In this document: one piece after another, positions 32,991 to 42,355 of the stretch
Position numbering within the stretch: position 1 is the stretch's first letter
Layout of the letters: every line of letters starts with the position of its first letter
Source of the DNA: JAAFJT01 sp043772905
GTDB taxonomy: Bacteria; Bacteroidota; Bacteroidia; Chitinophagales; Saprospiraceae
Length of the DNA stretch: 64,000 bases
Assembly: GCA_043772905.1 (NCBI GenBank)
Contig: JAYVFS010000193.1
Coordinates: 19,559 to 83,558 of the forward strand
Direction of reading: 5' to 3'
The notes under the pieces: generated by a model
What the model saw: only the letters and a program-made list of their open reading frames with translations
Told to the model about the DNA's origin: nothing
The model's database searches: none
Translations under genes and position numbers: made by a program

Positions 32991-34148
32991 ATGAAACTAT
33001 TCGACGTTTATCCACTTTACGACATTGAGCCTGTTCAAGGCATCGGCTGTCGGGTCTTTGATACTGAGGGGGTGGAATATTTGGATTTTTATGGCGGTCA
33101 TGCCGTTATCAGCATCGGTCATGCGCATCCACAATATGTGAGAGCGATTTCTGAACAAGTAGCGAAGTTGGGATTTTATTCTAATTCCATTCAAAACTCT
33201 TTGCAAACGGAGTTGGCGCAAAAATTAGGCGAACAATCGGGCTTAGAAGATTACAATTTGTTTCTCATCAATTCGGGTGCAGAAGCGAATGAAAATGCCT
33301 TGAAATTGGCTTCGTTCCACAACGGACGGACAAAGGTTGTTGCTTTCAAAAAAGCTTTTCACGGACGGACTTCTGCCGCTGTAAATGCAACGCCTGACCC
33401 TAAATTGGTCGCTCCTATTAATAAAGGTTTTGAAGTAGAATTTCACGAACTCAATGATATTCAATCAGTTAGCGACACTTTGTTGAAGGGTGATGTGACG
33501 GCTGTTATCATTGAAGGCATTCAAGGCATCGGTGGTATTCATACGCCGACACCTGAATTTTTACGTGAATTGCAAGCGATTTGTAAAGCAACAGATACGG
33601 TTTTTATACTTGATGAAATTCAATCAGGTTATGGTCGTTCAGGTAAGTTTTTTGCTTATCAACACGCTGAAGGCATTACGCCCGACATCGTAACAACAGC
33701 AAAAGGCATGGGCAACGGTTTTCCTATCGGTGGCGTGTTGATTCATCCAAGATTCAAGGCAAAACATGGCATGTTGGGTACAACTTTTGGCGGCAGTCAT
33801 TTGGCTTGTGCAGCGGGTATTGCGGTTTTAGATGTGATGAAAAACGAATTTTTGGTTGAAAATGCAGCGACTTTGGGCAACTACATGATGCGTGAATTGG
33901 CTAAATTACCTGCCGTCAAAGAGGTCCGTGGCACAGGTTTGATGGTTGGTGTTGAGTTTGATTTTAATGTCGCAACCTTGCGTAAAAATCTTGTTTTTGA
34001 AGAAAAATGCTTTGTTGGTTCTTCAAGTGAGCCTAATACGGTGCGGCTTTTGCCCCCCCTCAGTATTACGAAGCGCGATGTAGATATATTGATAGAAAAA
34101 ATGCGTGCAGCATTGGTTAAGGTATTGCAAAAAGAACAAGTGGCTTAA
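32991..34148 (+). CDS. argD: Acetylornithine aminotransferase
   Basis: PLP-dependent transamination of N-acetylglutamate semialdehyde to N-acetylornithine. Start at ATG 32991; an in-frame TTG lies two codons upstream. 385 residues, class-III aminotransferase: NSGAEANENALKLA (~90-103), FHGRTSAAVNATPDP, PLP-contacting LDEIQSGYGRSG (~205-216), and the Schiff-base Lys in TTAKGMGNGFPIGG (~234-247). In Bacteroidota the related succinylornithine form also occurs; sequence alone does not settle it. Two 11-mer copies: 33061 (DTEGVEYLDFYGG) and 34055 (antisense, LPPLSITK), both in regions conserved in length. A terminator follows. Confidence 0.92.
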   Translation: MKLFDVYPLYDIEPVQGIGCRVFDTEGVEYLDFYGGHAVISIGHAHPQYVRAISEQVAKLGFYSNSIQNSLQTELAQKLGEQSGLEDYNLFLINSGAEANENALKLASFHNGRTKVVAFKKAFHGRTSAAVNATPDPKLVAPINKGFEVEFHELNDIQSVSDTLLKGDVTAVIIEGIQGIGGIHTPTPEFLRELQAICKATDTVFILDEIQSGYGRSGKFFAYQHAEGITPDIVTTAKGMGNGFPIGGVLIHPRFKAKHGMLGTTFGGSHLACAAGIAVLDVMKNEFLVENAATLGNYMMRELAKLPAVKEVRGTGLMVGVEFDFNVATLRKNLVFEEKCFVGSSSEPNTVRLLPPLSITKRDVDILIEKMRAALVKVLQKEQVA

Positions 34149-34220
34149 GAGAATGATGAAATATGAATGATGAGTTATAAATTGTCTCGTTCTTTTTATC
34201 ATAAATTTGAAGTTAAAGTA

Positions 34221-34259
34221 AAAAAAGGATATTGTCTTTATGACCAATATCCTTTTTTT
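34221..34259 (+). terminator. Terminator of the arginine cluster
   Basis: AAAAAAGGATATTG / CAATATCCTTTTTT with a 10-base loop. Confidence 0.9.
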
Positions 34260-34286
34260 ATTTTCAATCTATTGATAGTCAAGTAC

Positions 34287-34967
34287 TTATTCTTTTTTCT
34301 TTTTGTAATCACCATTTTTCCACGACTTGAAAAATTGCTGCCAAGCTGTTGGGCTGAAAATATTCATCGGTGGTGTTTGACCATAATAGTAGTAGTTGCG
34401 GGCTTGTTGACGGAGGTACATTGAGCCTGTTTCTTTACCATCGTAAGGTGTGACTTCACGTACTTTATCAAGCGTTTCGGCGGCTAAATTTTCCATGGCA
34501 CGTCTTTGAAGAGCATCGGTTATGTTCATCGCGAGGAACTCTGTTTTGAAATGCTCGCGACTGGGCCAGGGAAAAATAATGGCTTCGTCGAGTAAAATGG
34601 TGTCACGGCTCATGATTTTGACCAATGAATATCTATCCTCTGTCAACGATTGCGGAATCACAAAAGTAGATTTGCGAAAACCCAAAGCAGTGAAATTTAT
34701 GGATTCCCCTTTTTCAACAACGATGCTGAAAAAGCCTTGATAATTGGCCGTTGTTCCCGTTTTTCGATGGGGTACAAAGATATTGGCATAGGGAACAGGT
34801 ATCATTTGCCCGCGTTCTTCGGTGACAATTAGGCCACTGAATTGTACGAGGTTTTTATCCTTTTCCTCCGTTTGCGTTGAATTATTCGGAGTTGGCTGTT
34901 GTGCCATTACAAAGTCCCCCCTCAGTATGAAAGCCATTAAGATGACTATAAGTCGTGTCAATTTCAT
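34287..34967 (-). CDS. Secreted carboxypeptidase-regulatory-like protein
   Basis: 226 residues. Signal peptide (1-22, ending FVMAQ), a Gln/Thr-rich spacer, and a beta-sandwich of the carboxypeptidase-regulatory-like type (~42-130; FSGLIVTEERGQMIPVPYAN, GTTANYQGFFSIVVEKGESI, FTALGFRKST). The last ~100 residues are helical and basic. Such proteins are common envelope proteins of Bacteroidota, without known function. An 11-mer copy at 34917 lies in the signal peptide (MAFILRGDFVMAQ), where it places an Arg in the hydrophobic core. Confidence 0.8.
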   Translation of the reverse strand: MKLTRLIVILMAFILRGDFVMAQQPTPNNSTQTEEKDKNLVQFSGLIVTEERGQMIPVPYANIFVPHRKTGTTANYQGFFSIVVEKGESINFTALGFRKSTFVIPQSLTEDRYSLVKIMSRDTILLDEAIIFPWPSREHFKTEFLAMNITDALQRRAMENLAAETLDKVREVTPYDGKETGSMYLRQQARNYYYYGQTPPMNIFSPTAWQQFFKSWKNGDYKKKKE

Positions 34968-35061
34968 TTTTCAAGAATTTTATGGTTCAAAGATACAATT
35001 TCCAAACGTTTTTAGGATAACACATGCCGCTATGGTACATTTTCTTAACAAAATTTTAAAG

Positions 35062-36156
35062 TTATTTCTGTTGCGACATAAATTCAGCTATTAAACGATG
35101 GAAGTGATGAACGCCTTGTTCACGCCGCGCTGAATATCGTCCATGTTCATAAAAACGTGAACGAATACCCCGCTGAACCGCTTCCACTATTGCCTCATCC
35201 TCTCGTTCAACTTTATCCAAATCGGCACCTGCACCTCGACCTAATTTGGATTCATCCCAAACATAACATTGAAACGATACTTTGGTCATATTTGTTGACT
35301 GGGGTTTCACGATATTGACTGATAAGCCCCATGGATAAAAATTGAACATCATGTTTGGGAAAACCCAATAATAATAAGCGGCAACATGCTGTCCGTAATC
35401 TGGTGAATATGATGGCAAATCAAAAGTATCTTCCCCGCTCTTGGCTAAACCCAATTGCAAATTTGCGTAGCGATACAATTCAGTCTTGTAACTGCCGTAA
35501 TCTAAAACAGTATTGAGGCTGCCATGAACGAAAGGAATGTGAAAGCCTTCTAAATAATTTTCGACGTACAATGCCCAATGCGCCTTAACGAGGTAATCAC
35601 GAGACAGAGTTGCGTCAAACTTAAAATTACTGAGGGGGAGCCAAGCCAAGCGTTTTTGCATATCACCCAATAAATCACCTAATGACATTGCCGGTTTTAT
35701 GCCTGCAAACAGCAATTTATCGTCCCAAACGCCAAAGGGTATTTGCGACAAATTGTCTTTTTCCGATGGGAAATTTTGAACATCGTCAAATTCAGGTTGA
35801 TGAGAATATTGTCCATCAAGCTTAAAACGACGACCATGATAACGGCAACGAATCTGGTTTGACGTACAGGCATTGTCAATCAAAATATTGCCCCGATGTG
35901 TACAAACATTTGATAAACAATGAATTGCACCAGTTTGTGTTCTCGAAAAAACAATGGGTTCGTCCATAAAATTAGGCAGAATCGTATGTGGCACAAGGCT
36001 TTCGGAGAGGCGTAACCCCTCAGTATCACCTGCGAAATGCCATGTTTTTTCAAAAATCTGTTCTTTGGTTTTTTCAAAAACAGTTTCGTCTGTATAAAAC
36101 CATGTTGGCAATGTATGCGCGACGGCGATGTTTTCTGCGATGTCTAAATTTATCAT
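35062..36156 (-). CDS. Rieske-type ring-hydroxylating oxygenase, alpha subunit
   Basis: Non-heme iron oxygenase of the Rieske family, 364 residues. The [2Fe-2S] centre is in CTHRG (~86-90) and CRYHGRRF (~106-113); the mononuclear iron site is in WALYVENYLEGFHIPFVHGS with the two His, plus a downstream Asp. Overall similarity is to choline-monooxygenase-like members and aromatic-ring dioxygenases; the substrate cannot be told and no reductase gene is nearby. Two 11-mer copies: 36016 (FAGDTEGLRLSE) and 35627 (antisense, LPLSNFKFD). Confidence 0.85.
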   Translation of the reverse strand: MINLDIAENIAVAHTLPTWFYTDETVFEKTKEQIFEKTWHFAGDTEGLRLSESLVPHTILPNFMDEPIVFSRTQTGAIHCLSNVCTHRGNILIDNACTSNQIRCRYHGRRFKLDGQYSHQPEFDDVQNFPSEKDNLSQIPFGVWDDKLLFAGIKPAMSLGDLLGDMQKRLAWLPLSNFKFDATLSRDYLVKAHWALYVENYLEGFHIPFVHGSLNTVLDYGSYKTELYRYANLQLGLAKSGEDTFDLPSYSPDYGQHVAAYYYWVFPNMMFNFYPWGLSVNIVKPQSTNMTKVSFQCYVWDESKLGRGAGADLDKVEREDEAIVEAVQRGIRSRFYEHGRYSARREQGVHHFHRLIAEFMSQQK

Positions 36157-36171
36157 GTTCGATAGTATTTA

Positions 36172-36597
36172 TCACAACATTTTTTTTGTAAAATGATGAG
36201 ACGAAATTGTAAACCCTTTGTTCAGATACAACCGATGTGCATCATGCCGTTGATGCCCAGAATCAAGCGTAACGACATCAAAACCTAAGCTTTTAGCTTC
36301 ATTAATGACAAAATCAAGCAGTGCCGAGCCGTAACCCTTGCCTCGATATTGGGGTAAAGTTGAAAGGTCATCAATGTAGAAATGTTTACTACAAAACAAA
36401 AATTGCAAATAACGATAGCCGCAAATAGCAGCAGCCTCACCGTTTTCGGTTTCTACAAAAGCTAATTTATAGCCTTCGTTTTGTATTTCAGTGACGAGAG
36501 AGATCAAATCCGTCTCATATAGATGAGGTCGCAGAGCGAGTATGGCAGAGCGACATTTCATAATGTCGGAGGCGTTTTCAGCTATTTTTATGGTCAT
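36172..36597 (-). CDS. GNAT family acetyltransferase
   Basis: Start placed at ATG 36597 (MTIKIAENASDIMKCRSA); the frame opens 13 codons earlier. 141 residues. Acetyl-CoA-binding motif LSTLPQYRGKGYGSALLDFV (~77-96), then GFDVVTLDSGHQRHDAHRLY and LNKGFTISSHHF, the usual C-terminal strand pair. Substrate unknown. 15 bases downstream of the Rieske gene's start on the same strand. Confidence 0.87.
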   Translation of the reverse strand: MTIKIAENASDIMKCRSAILALRPHLYETDLISLVTEIQNEGYKLAFVETENGEAAAICGYRYLQFLFCSKHFYIDDLSTLPQYRGKGYGSALLDFVINEAKSLGFDVVTLDSGHQRHDAHRLYLNKGFTISSHHFTKKML

Positions 36598-36636
36598 TCC
36601 TGTTAATTTGGAGGTAAAAATACAATTTTCAACCAT

Positions 36637-37029
36637 TTAAATTCTAATAATTCAATAAACGCATGCTATATAATTAGTATTCTATTCTGTATAACATTAA
36701 CAATTGGGAATTTTCAGCAAATTATATCTTATCTTTTAAAGAAATTGATGTTTTTTATTCTGCCTATAAATATCATTTTAATTATCTTTTTTTTACAACA
36801 GACAACTTGTAACTTTGTATTTCAAAATTGGTTTTTATGCAAAGTGATTTTTAGTTAGATGAAGGTATAAATTTTCAAATAAAAACATCTCATAAGATAT
36901 TGGTATTCAAATATTTAAACTTTTTTCGGCATAAAACCTTAATAAAAACACACAAATTACGTAGTTACTCTAAGGCTCAATACTATCTTTGCATTTGAAA
37001 AACCTGAACAAGAACTAACTCATTAAATA
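36637..37029. other. Divergent intergenic region
   Basis: A+T-rich spacer between the GNAT gene and the GH57 gene. The only signal I see is TATCTTTG at 36984-36991, a -7 box (TAnnTTTG) for the rightward gene. No 11-mer copy and no reading frame of interest. Confidence 0.5.
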
Positions 37030-39450
37030 ATGGCACAACAAAAATACATCTGCATTCACGGACATTTTTATCAACCGCCCCGCGAAAATGCTTGGCTTGA
37101 AGTGATAGAACAACAGGAGTCCGCAGCACCTTTTCACGATTGGAACGAGCGTATTAATTTTGAATGTTATGCAACCAATGCTGTTGCGCGCATACTCGAC
37201 TCTGACCATAAAATCGTTCGCATTTTAAACAATTATTCTCGGATGAGTTTCAATTTCGGCGCGACACTTTTGTCGTGGATGGAAAAGCAAGACCCCGAGA
37301 CATATAAGCTCGTTCAAGAAGCTGACCGCGACAGTCAAAAAAGGTACAGCGGTCATGGTTCAGCCGTTGCTCAAGCCCATAGTCATTTGATTTTGCCGTT
37401 GGCGAATCAAAATGATAAAATAACGCAAGTTTATTGGGGTTTGCGCGATTTTGAACATCGTTTTGGACGTAAACCAGAAGGTATGTGGCTGTCAGAAACG
37501 GCTGCTAATACCGAAAGTTTGGAGGTTTTGGCTGATTATGGTATCAAATACACCATTCTTGCACCTCGTCAAGCCAAGGCATTTAGACGTATCGGAAGCG
37601 ATGATTGGCATAATGTTGTCAACGAAAACATTGATACGCGTCGCCCTTACCTCTGTAAATTACCTTCGGGCAAAACAATTGCCTTGTTTTTTTACAACGG
37701 AAATGTGTCGCAAGCCGTCGCTTTTGAAGGGTTATTGAACAGTGGAAAAGCCTTTGCACAACGCATTTTAGGGGCTTTTGACCCTCATGATGACCAACCT
37801 CAATTGGTACATTTGGCAACAGATGGCGAAAGTTATGGGCATCATCACCGCTTGGGCGAAATGGCATTGGCGGATTGTTTGAATTATATTGAGGAAAAAT
37901 CAGATGCGATACTGACCAACTATGGTGAATATCTCGAAATGTTCCCCCCTCAGTATGAAATCCAAATTCATGAAAATTCGTCTTGGTCGTGTGTACATGG
38001 CATCGAGCGTTGGCGTTCCAACTGCGGTTGTAATGCAGGTAGCGGCTATGGACAGTGGCAACAAGAGTGGCGTGGACCATTGCGTTATGCGTTAAATTGG
38101 CTGCGCGACGAACTCATCCCGCTTTATGAGGATTTGTCGAGTAAATATGTCGCTGACCCTTGGGCGGTACGTAATGAATATATAGACGTACTCATTGACC
38201 GTTCTGAAGAAAACATTGAGGCTTTTATTACGAAACAAGCCAAAAGAGAATTGTTGAATTCAGAACGGGTTCATCTTTTCCGTCTTTTGGAGATGCAGCG
38301 CAATGCTATCTTGATGTTCTCGTCCTGTGGTTGGTTTTTTGATGAAATTTCAGGTTTAGAGACGACTCAAATACTACAATATGCTTGTCGAGCCATTCAC
38401 TATGCACAACAGGTGGCAAATGTGGATTTAGAGAAGGAGTTTGTTTTCCGACTCTCACAAGCACCGAGCAATTTGCCAGAATATGGCGATGGTGGTGGCG
38501 TTTATAATAAAAATGTGAAACCTGCTCATGTGGATTTGATGCGTGTGAGTATGCACTATGCAGCAAGTTCTTTGTTTGAAGAGTATCCTGACCGCTTAGA
38601 ATTTTTCAACTACGTCGCTACAAGTGAGTTTTTTGACCGCATCGAAGCAGGTAATCAAGTTATTGTTGTTGGTCGTGCCGTTGTAAGGTCTAAAATTACA
38701 CATTCTGAAAAGCATTTCAGTTTCGCTGTTTTGTACCTTGGACAGCTTAATATTATTGGCAATATTTCGCTCGATATGGATAAAGCGACTTTCGATGAAA
38801 TGCATAACAAAGTTAAAACATCTTTTCTTCAAGTTGATTTGGCGGGTGTCATAAGTGCATTCCAACTGTATTTTGGACCTGAAAAATTCACCATTTGGCA
38901 ATTGTTCAAGGAAGAAAAGCAGCGTATCATAAATATCATTACAGAGAAAAAATTGGAGACCGTTGAGGATTCATTCCGAAAAATTTACAAAGACAATTAC
39001 CAACTTATGTCGGGACTTTCGGTATCAGGTGTGGCTATACCAGATGCGTACAAAAGTGCCGTACAATATGTTTTAAATATCGATTTGAAAAAATTCTTTA
39101 TAGGTGACTCTTTGAGAATCGCAGAGTTAAAGAATATTCTTGATAAATTTAAAACATGGGGCGTCCCTATCACAGATGAAAATGCGTTTAAATTAGCTGC
39201 GAGTGAGCGTATTTTTTCAGAAATAAAATTGGCAGGGCTTTCAGGCATATCCCTCATTAAGGTGCAGAGTTTGAACGAAATTATGATGGTTTTGAACGAA
39301 ATGAAACTCAAGCCGAACGGTTGGAAAAGCCAAACCCTTTATTTCAATTTATTGAAAGAATACGAATCGGGTTCACGTTCTTACCCAAGTTCAGAATGGG
39401 AAAAAGCCTTTTTGCAATTGGGCGATTTACTGGATGTGCGGACAAAATAG
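37030..39450 (+). CDS. Glycoside hydrolase family 57-like protein with DUF3536
   Basis: Probable alpha-glucan-active enzyme in the cytosol (no signal peptide), 806 residues. The N-terminal GH57-type barrel begins CIHGHFYQPPRENAW and contains the conserved NFGATLLSWME, GMWLSETAANTESLEVLADY and HLATDGESYGHHHRLGE segments, with the candidate nucleophile Glu in WLSE and the Asp/Glu in ATDGE. The C-terminal half is the DUF3536 helical region. Enzymes of this group are supposed to act on glycogen or related glucans. An 11-mer copy (37945) is read antisense as PPQYEI. Confidence 0.87.
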   Translation: MAQQKYICIHGHFYQPPRENAWLEVIEQQESAAPFHDWNERINFECYATNAVARILDSDHKIVRILNNYSRMSFNFGATLLSWMEKQDPETYKLVQEADRDSQKRYSGHGSAVAQAHSHLILPLANQNDKITQVYWGLRDFEHRFGRKPEGMWLSETAANTESLEVLADYGIKYTILAPRQAKAFRRIGSDDWHNVVNENIDTRRPYLCKLPSGKTIALFFYNGNVSQAVAFEGLLNSGKAFAQRILGAFDPHDDQPQLVHLATDGESYGHHHRLGEMALADCLNYIEEKSDAILTNYGEYLEMFPPQYEIQIHENSSWSCVHGIERWRSNCGCNAGSGYGQWQQEWRGPLRYALNWLRDELIPLYEDLSSKYVADPWAVRNEYIDVLIDRSEENIEAFITKQAKRELLNSERVHLFRLLEMQRNAILMFSSCGWFFDEISGLETTQILQYACRAIHYAQQVANVDLEKEFVFRLSQAPSNLPEYGDGGGVYNKNVKPAHVDLMRVSMHYAASSLFEEYPDRLEFFNYVATSEFFDRIEAGNQVIVVGRAVVRSKITHSEKHFSFAVLYLGQLNIIGNISLDMDKATFDEMHNKVKTSFLQVDLAGVISAFQLYFGPEKFTIWQLFKEEKQRIINIITEKKLETVEDSFRKIYKDNYQLMSGLSVSGVAIPDAYKSAVQYVLNIDLKKFFIGDSLRIAELKNILDKFKTWGVPITDENAFKLAASERIFSEIKLAGLSGISLIKVQSLNEIMMVLNEMKLKPNGWKSQTLYFNLLKEYESGSRSYPSSEWEKAFLQLGDLLDVRTK

Positions 39451-39481
39451 TTTATTCATTTTGCGATAGTATTGAAACAAA

Positions 39482-39515
39482 GAGGTGTTCGAGCGTTAAA
39501 TGCTTGAACACCTTT
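39482..39515 (+). terminator. Terminator after the GH57 gene
   Basis: AGGTGTTCGAGC / GCTTGAACACCTTTT; 42 bases before an 11-mer copy at 39557. Confidence 0.75.
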
Positions 39516-39622
39516 TGTCGTTTTGTATTGAAATAAAAATATTTAGATGTAAAAGCCCCCCTCAGTATTTTAGCACAAAAAGCACTCAAAAAGTAATACT
39601 TATGCTTTTCGCAACTATTTAT

Positions 39623-39730
39623 CTGACACGAATTTCGCAAATTACACGAATGAAAATGATAGCATTTCATAGCTATATTGAAAATAAAATTAGAAAAATC
39701 AATTCGTGTAATTTGCGAAATTCGTGTCAG
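39623..39730. repeat. Dispersed palindrome, family 2, copy 1
   Basis: 29-base arms (CTGACACGAATTTCGCAAAT onward and the complement) around a ~50-base A/T loop. A second copy with small changes is at 56844-56922 and a single degenerate arm is near 8650-8682. Confidence 0.85.
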
Positions 39731-39838
39731 ACCAAGTAGTTACTCTTTTTCATCGAATTGTATGCTCATTATGGTATTCAAAAAACGGGTTTTCATCTAA
39801 TATTCTGATAGATAGGGCTGCCCGATAGTCAGATGTCT

Positions 39839-39846
39839 TACCTTTG
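39839..39846 (+). promoter_or_regulatory. -7 box of the beta-barrel gene promoter
   Basis: TACCTTTG matches TAnnTTTG, 73 bases before the start codon. Confidence 0.45.
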
Positions 39847-39919
39847 AGCCTAAATTTTTGTTTTTAAATTTATCAAAAAAAATCACCCATAACAGTCCTT
39901 CTAAAAAGACTAAATTGTC

Positions 39920-42301
39920 ATGAAATCCTATTTACTACTTACGTTGTCAATCTTTTATACTTTAAATATTTTTGCTCAAACGTCCACCTTACAAATAAAA
40001 CTGACAGAAGGCAATGAAGCACCCGTAGTCGGTAGTTACGTTGTTGTAAAAGAGCGTGCGGATACGACCAAAATGCAACAAGGCGTAACAGATACGGCAG
40101 GAATAGTCGAATTTACGATTGGAAAAGAACGTCAATACTTGGTTTTCGCTACGTTTATCGGTTTAAAACCCTTAAAACGTGGCTTGACCGTTTCAGACGA
40201 ACAGTCGAGTTTCACTTTCGTCATGGAAGAGCAATCCAAAGTCCTCAATGGCGTAGAAATCGTCTCTAAAAAGCCGTTGATGACGCAAGAGGACGATAAA
40301 ACAGTGGTTGATGCCGAACAACTTGCCCTCACCTCTACAAGTGCTTTGGAGGTTATGGAGAAAATACCAGGTTTGTTTATTGACCAAGATGGCAATATTT
40401 ATCTCACAAGCAGCACGCCCGCTTCCGTTTACATCAATGGTAGAGAACAACGCATGAGTAATGCCGACATTGCAGCAATGTTGCGTGTTTTGCCACCTAA
40501 TAGTATCGAAAAAATTGAAATTCTACGCACACCTTCAGCCAAATACGATGCCAGCGGCAGCGGTGGTTTGGTCAATATTGTCTTGAAAAAAGGTGTGAAA
40601 ATAGGCATAACCGGTAACGTGAATGTGGGCATGAATCAAGGCGTTTATGGCAATCAATTCGTTGGTTTTAACATCAACAATAATGATGGAGAACGCACAT
40701 CTTTTTTCAATGTCAACTACTCGAAATCAAACAATTTCAGTGAAATTACCAATGATAGAACGTTGACTACCAATATTTTAAATCAGAATTCCTATACCAC
40801 GAATCCATCTAATGCCGTTTCTTCGGGCTTTGGTTTTGGTCGTGAAATCAAAAATAAATGGACATTAAACTATGACGGACGAGTGAATTACGCTGTCAAT
40901 AAAAATGAAACCCATACCCAAAGCATTATAAAAAATATGGCTTCCGAAAACATCGTCAGTAATAATGAGAATGGGTTGAATAATAAAACAAACAATTTTC
41001 ATCTGAATCAAGGGTTTGCGACAAAATACAAGATAGATACTGTGGGGTCGGAGTGGACGACTGATGTTAACTATAATTTTTCTAAAAATGTCGGCGCGCA
41101 AAACTATGCAACATCTTTCCTCATTCCGCAACTTGACGACATCATTGGCAACGGTGATTGGGACAATAAAAGGCATTTTATGACCGCACAAACGGATTTG
41201 ATTTACAAACTACCTCATAAAATCACCTTAGAAACGGGTTTGAAAACAGCTTTTCAAGATTTTAAAAGCACCACTCAGTATTTTATCAACACTCAGAAAG
41301 ATGTTTTCAGAACCAATAGCTACGATTTCAAAGAAAATATCAATGCCGCTTATGTACAAGGTTCTAAGAAAATGGGTGAATTTATCTTGAAAATAGGCAC
41401 AAGACTTGAAAATACCAATATGAAGGGCAAACAAAGTGTGCCAAGCGATACCGCTTTTAATGTGCATCGAACGGATTTGTTTCCCTATATTTATTTCAGC
41501 CGAAAAGTAATGTCCATTGCGGGTTATGAGCTGCGGGCTTATTTGGTGGCAAGGCGTACGATTGCACGTCCTTCTTACGAAATGCTCAATCCGTTTCCTC
41601 GTTTTTTAGATCAATTTCTGTACGAAGCGGGTAATCCAAGCCTTAAACCGCAGTTTACCCAAAATTATGAAGTCAATATCAGCGTCAAGAATATGCCCAT
41701 TTTTGCTTTTGGTAAAAACTATGTGCAAGACATTTTTACAAATGTCCTCTATCCTGACGCTCAAAACAGCCTAATCAGTTACCGAACGTATGACAATTTG
41801 GGAAAAAATACAGAAACGTATGGTCGCATCACAGGAGCTATTCCTCCAGGCAAAAAGTATTTTTTTGTCGTCGGGGCGCAATACAATCACACCGATTACG
41901 AAGGCATTTACGCCAACAAGCCCTTAACATTCAACAGAGCGAGTTGGTCATTTTTCACATATCATTCTTTGAAAATAGGTAAAAAGACGAATATCAGTCT
42001 CAATGGTTTTATGCGCCTCAATGGTCAGTTGCAGTTTTATGAATTGAACAATTTTGGGACACTCAACTTCAATGCCAGCCATCAGTTTTTGGATAAAAAA
42101 CTCGTCGTTGCCCTCAATATAACAGATGTTTTTTTGACGAATCAATATAAACTCACACTCAATCAAGGCGGTATCAATGCTGTTGGATTGCGTGCAAACG
42201 ACACAAGGCGGGTAGGTCTCAATGCCCGTTATATGTTTGGTATTCGGAAAAAAGAGAAGAAGGAGAATATGTTTGAGATACCTGATGGTTCGTATAAATA
42301 A
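39920..42301 (+). CDS. TonB-receptor-like outer-membrane beta-barrel protein
   Basis: Outer-membrane protein, 793 residues. Signal peptide (1-19, IFAQ), a carboxypeptidase-regulatory-like domain (~22-105), a TonB-receptor plug-like domain (~110-230; VEIVSKKPLMTQEDDKTVV, VMEKIPGLFIDQDGNIYL, IEKIEILRTPSAKYDASGSG) and a C-terminal beta barrel with many aromatic-ended strands. This matches the Bacteroidota outer-membrane barrel family rather than classical siderophore receptors; there is no SusD partner. The transported substrate is unknown. Contains only two imperfect 11-mer copies (41037, ATACTGTGGGG; 41271). Confidence 0.88.
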   Translation: MKSYLLLTLSIFYTLNIFAQTSTLQIKLTEGNEAPVVGSYVVVKERADTTKMQQGVTDTAGIVEFTIGKERQYLVFATFIGLKPLKRGLTVSDEQSSFTFVMEEQSKVLNGVEIVSKKPLMTQEDDKTVVDAEQLALTSTSALEVMEKIPGLFIDQDGNIYLTSSTPASVYINGREQRMSNADIAAMLRVLPPNSIEKIEILRTPSAKYDASGSGGLVNIVLKKGVKIGITGNVNVGMNQGVYGNQFVGFNINNNDGERTSFFNVNYSKSNNFSEITNDRTLTTNILNQNSYTTNPSNAVSSGFGFGREIKNKWTLNYDGRVNYAVNKNETHTQSIIKNMASENIVSNNENGLNNKTNNFHLNQGFATKYKIDTVGSEWTTDVNYNFSKNVGAQNYATSFLIPQLDDIIGNGDWDNKRHFMTAQTDLIYKLPHKITLETGLKTAFQDFKSTTQYFINTQKDVFRTNSYDFKENINAAYVQGSKKMGEFILKIGTRLENTNMKGKQSVPSDTAFNVHRTDLFPYIYFSRKVMSIAGYELRAYLVARRTIARPSYEMLNPFPRFLDQFLYEAGNPSLKPQFTQNYEVNISVKNMPIFAFGKNYVQDIFTNVLYPDAQNSLISYRTYDNLGKNTETYGRITGAIPPGKKYFFVVGAQYNHTDYEGIYANKPLTFNRASWSFFTYHSLKIGKKTNISLNGFMRLNGQLQFYELNNFGTLNFNASHQFLDKKLVVALNITDVFLTNQYKLTLNQGGINAVGLRANDTRRVGLNARYMFGIRKKEKKENMFEIPDGSYK

Positions 42302-42318
42302 ACACCCCTCAGTATTTT

Positions 42319-42352
42319 ACAAGTTTTGGGTTGATAATAGCCCAAAACTTGT
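42319..42352. terminator. Bidirectional terminator between convergent genes
   Basis: Perfect stem ACAAGTTTTGGG / CCCAAAACTTGT with a 10-base loop. An 11-mer copy (42305-42315) abuts it. Confidence 0.85.
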
Positions 42353-42355
42353 AAA

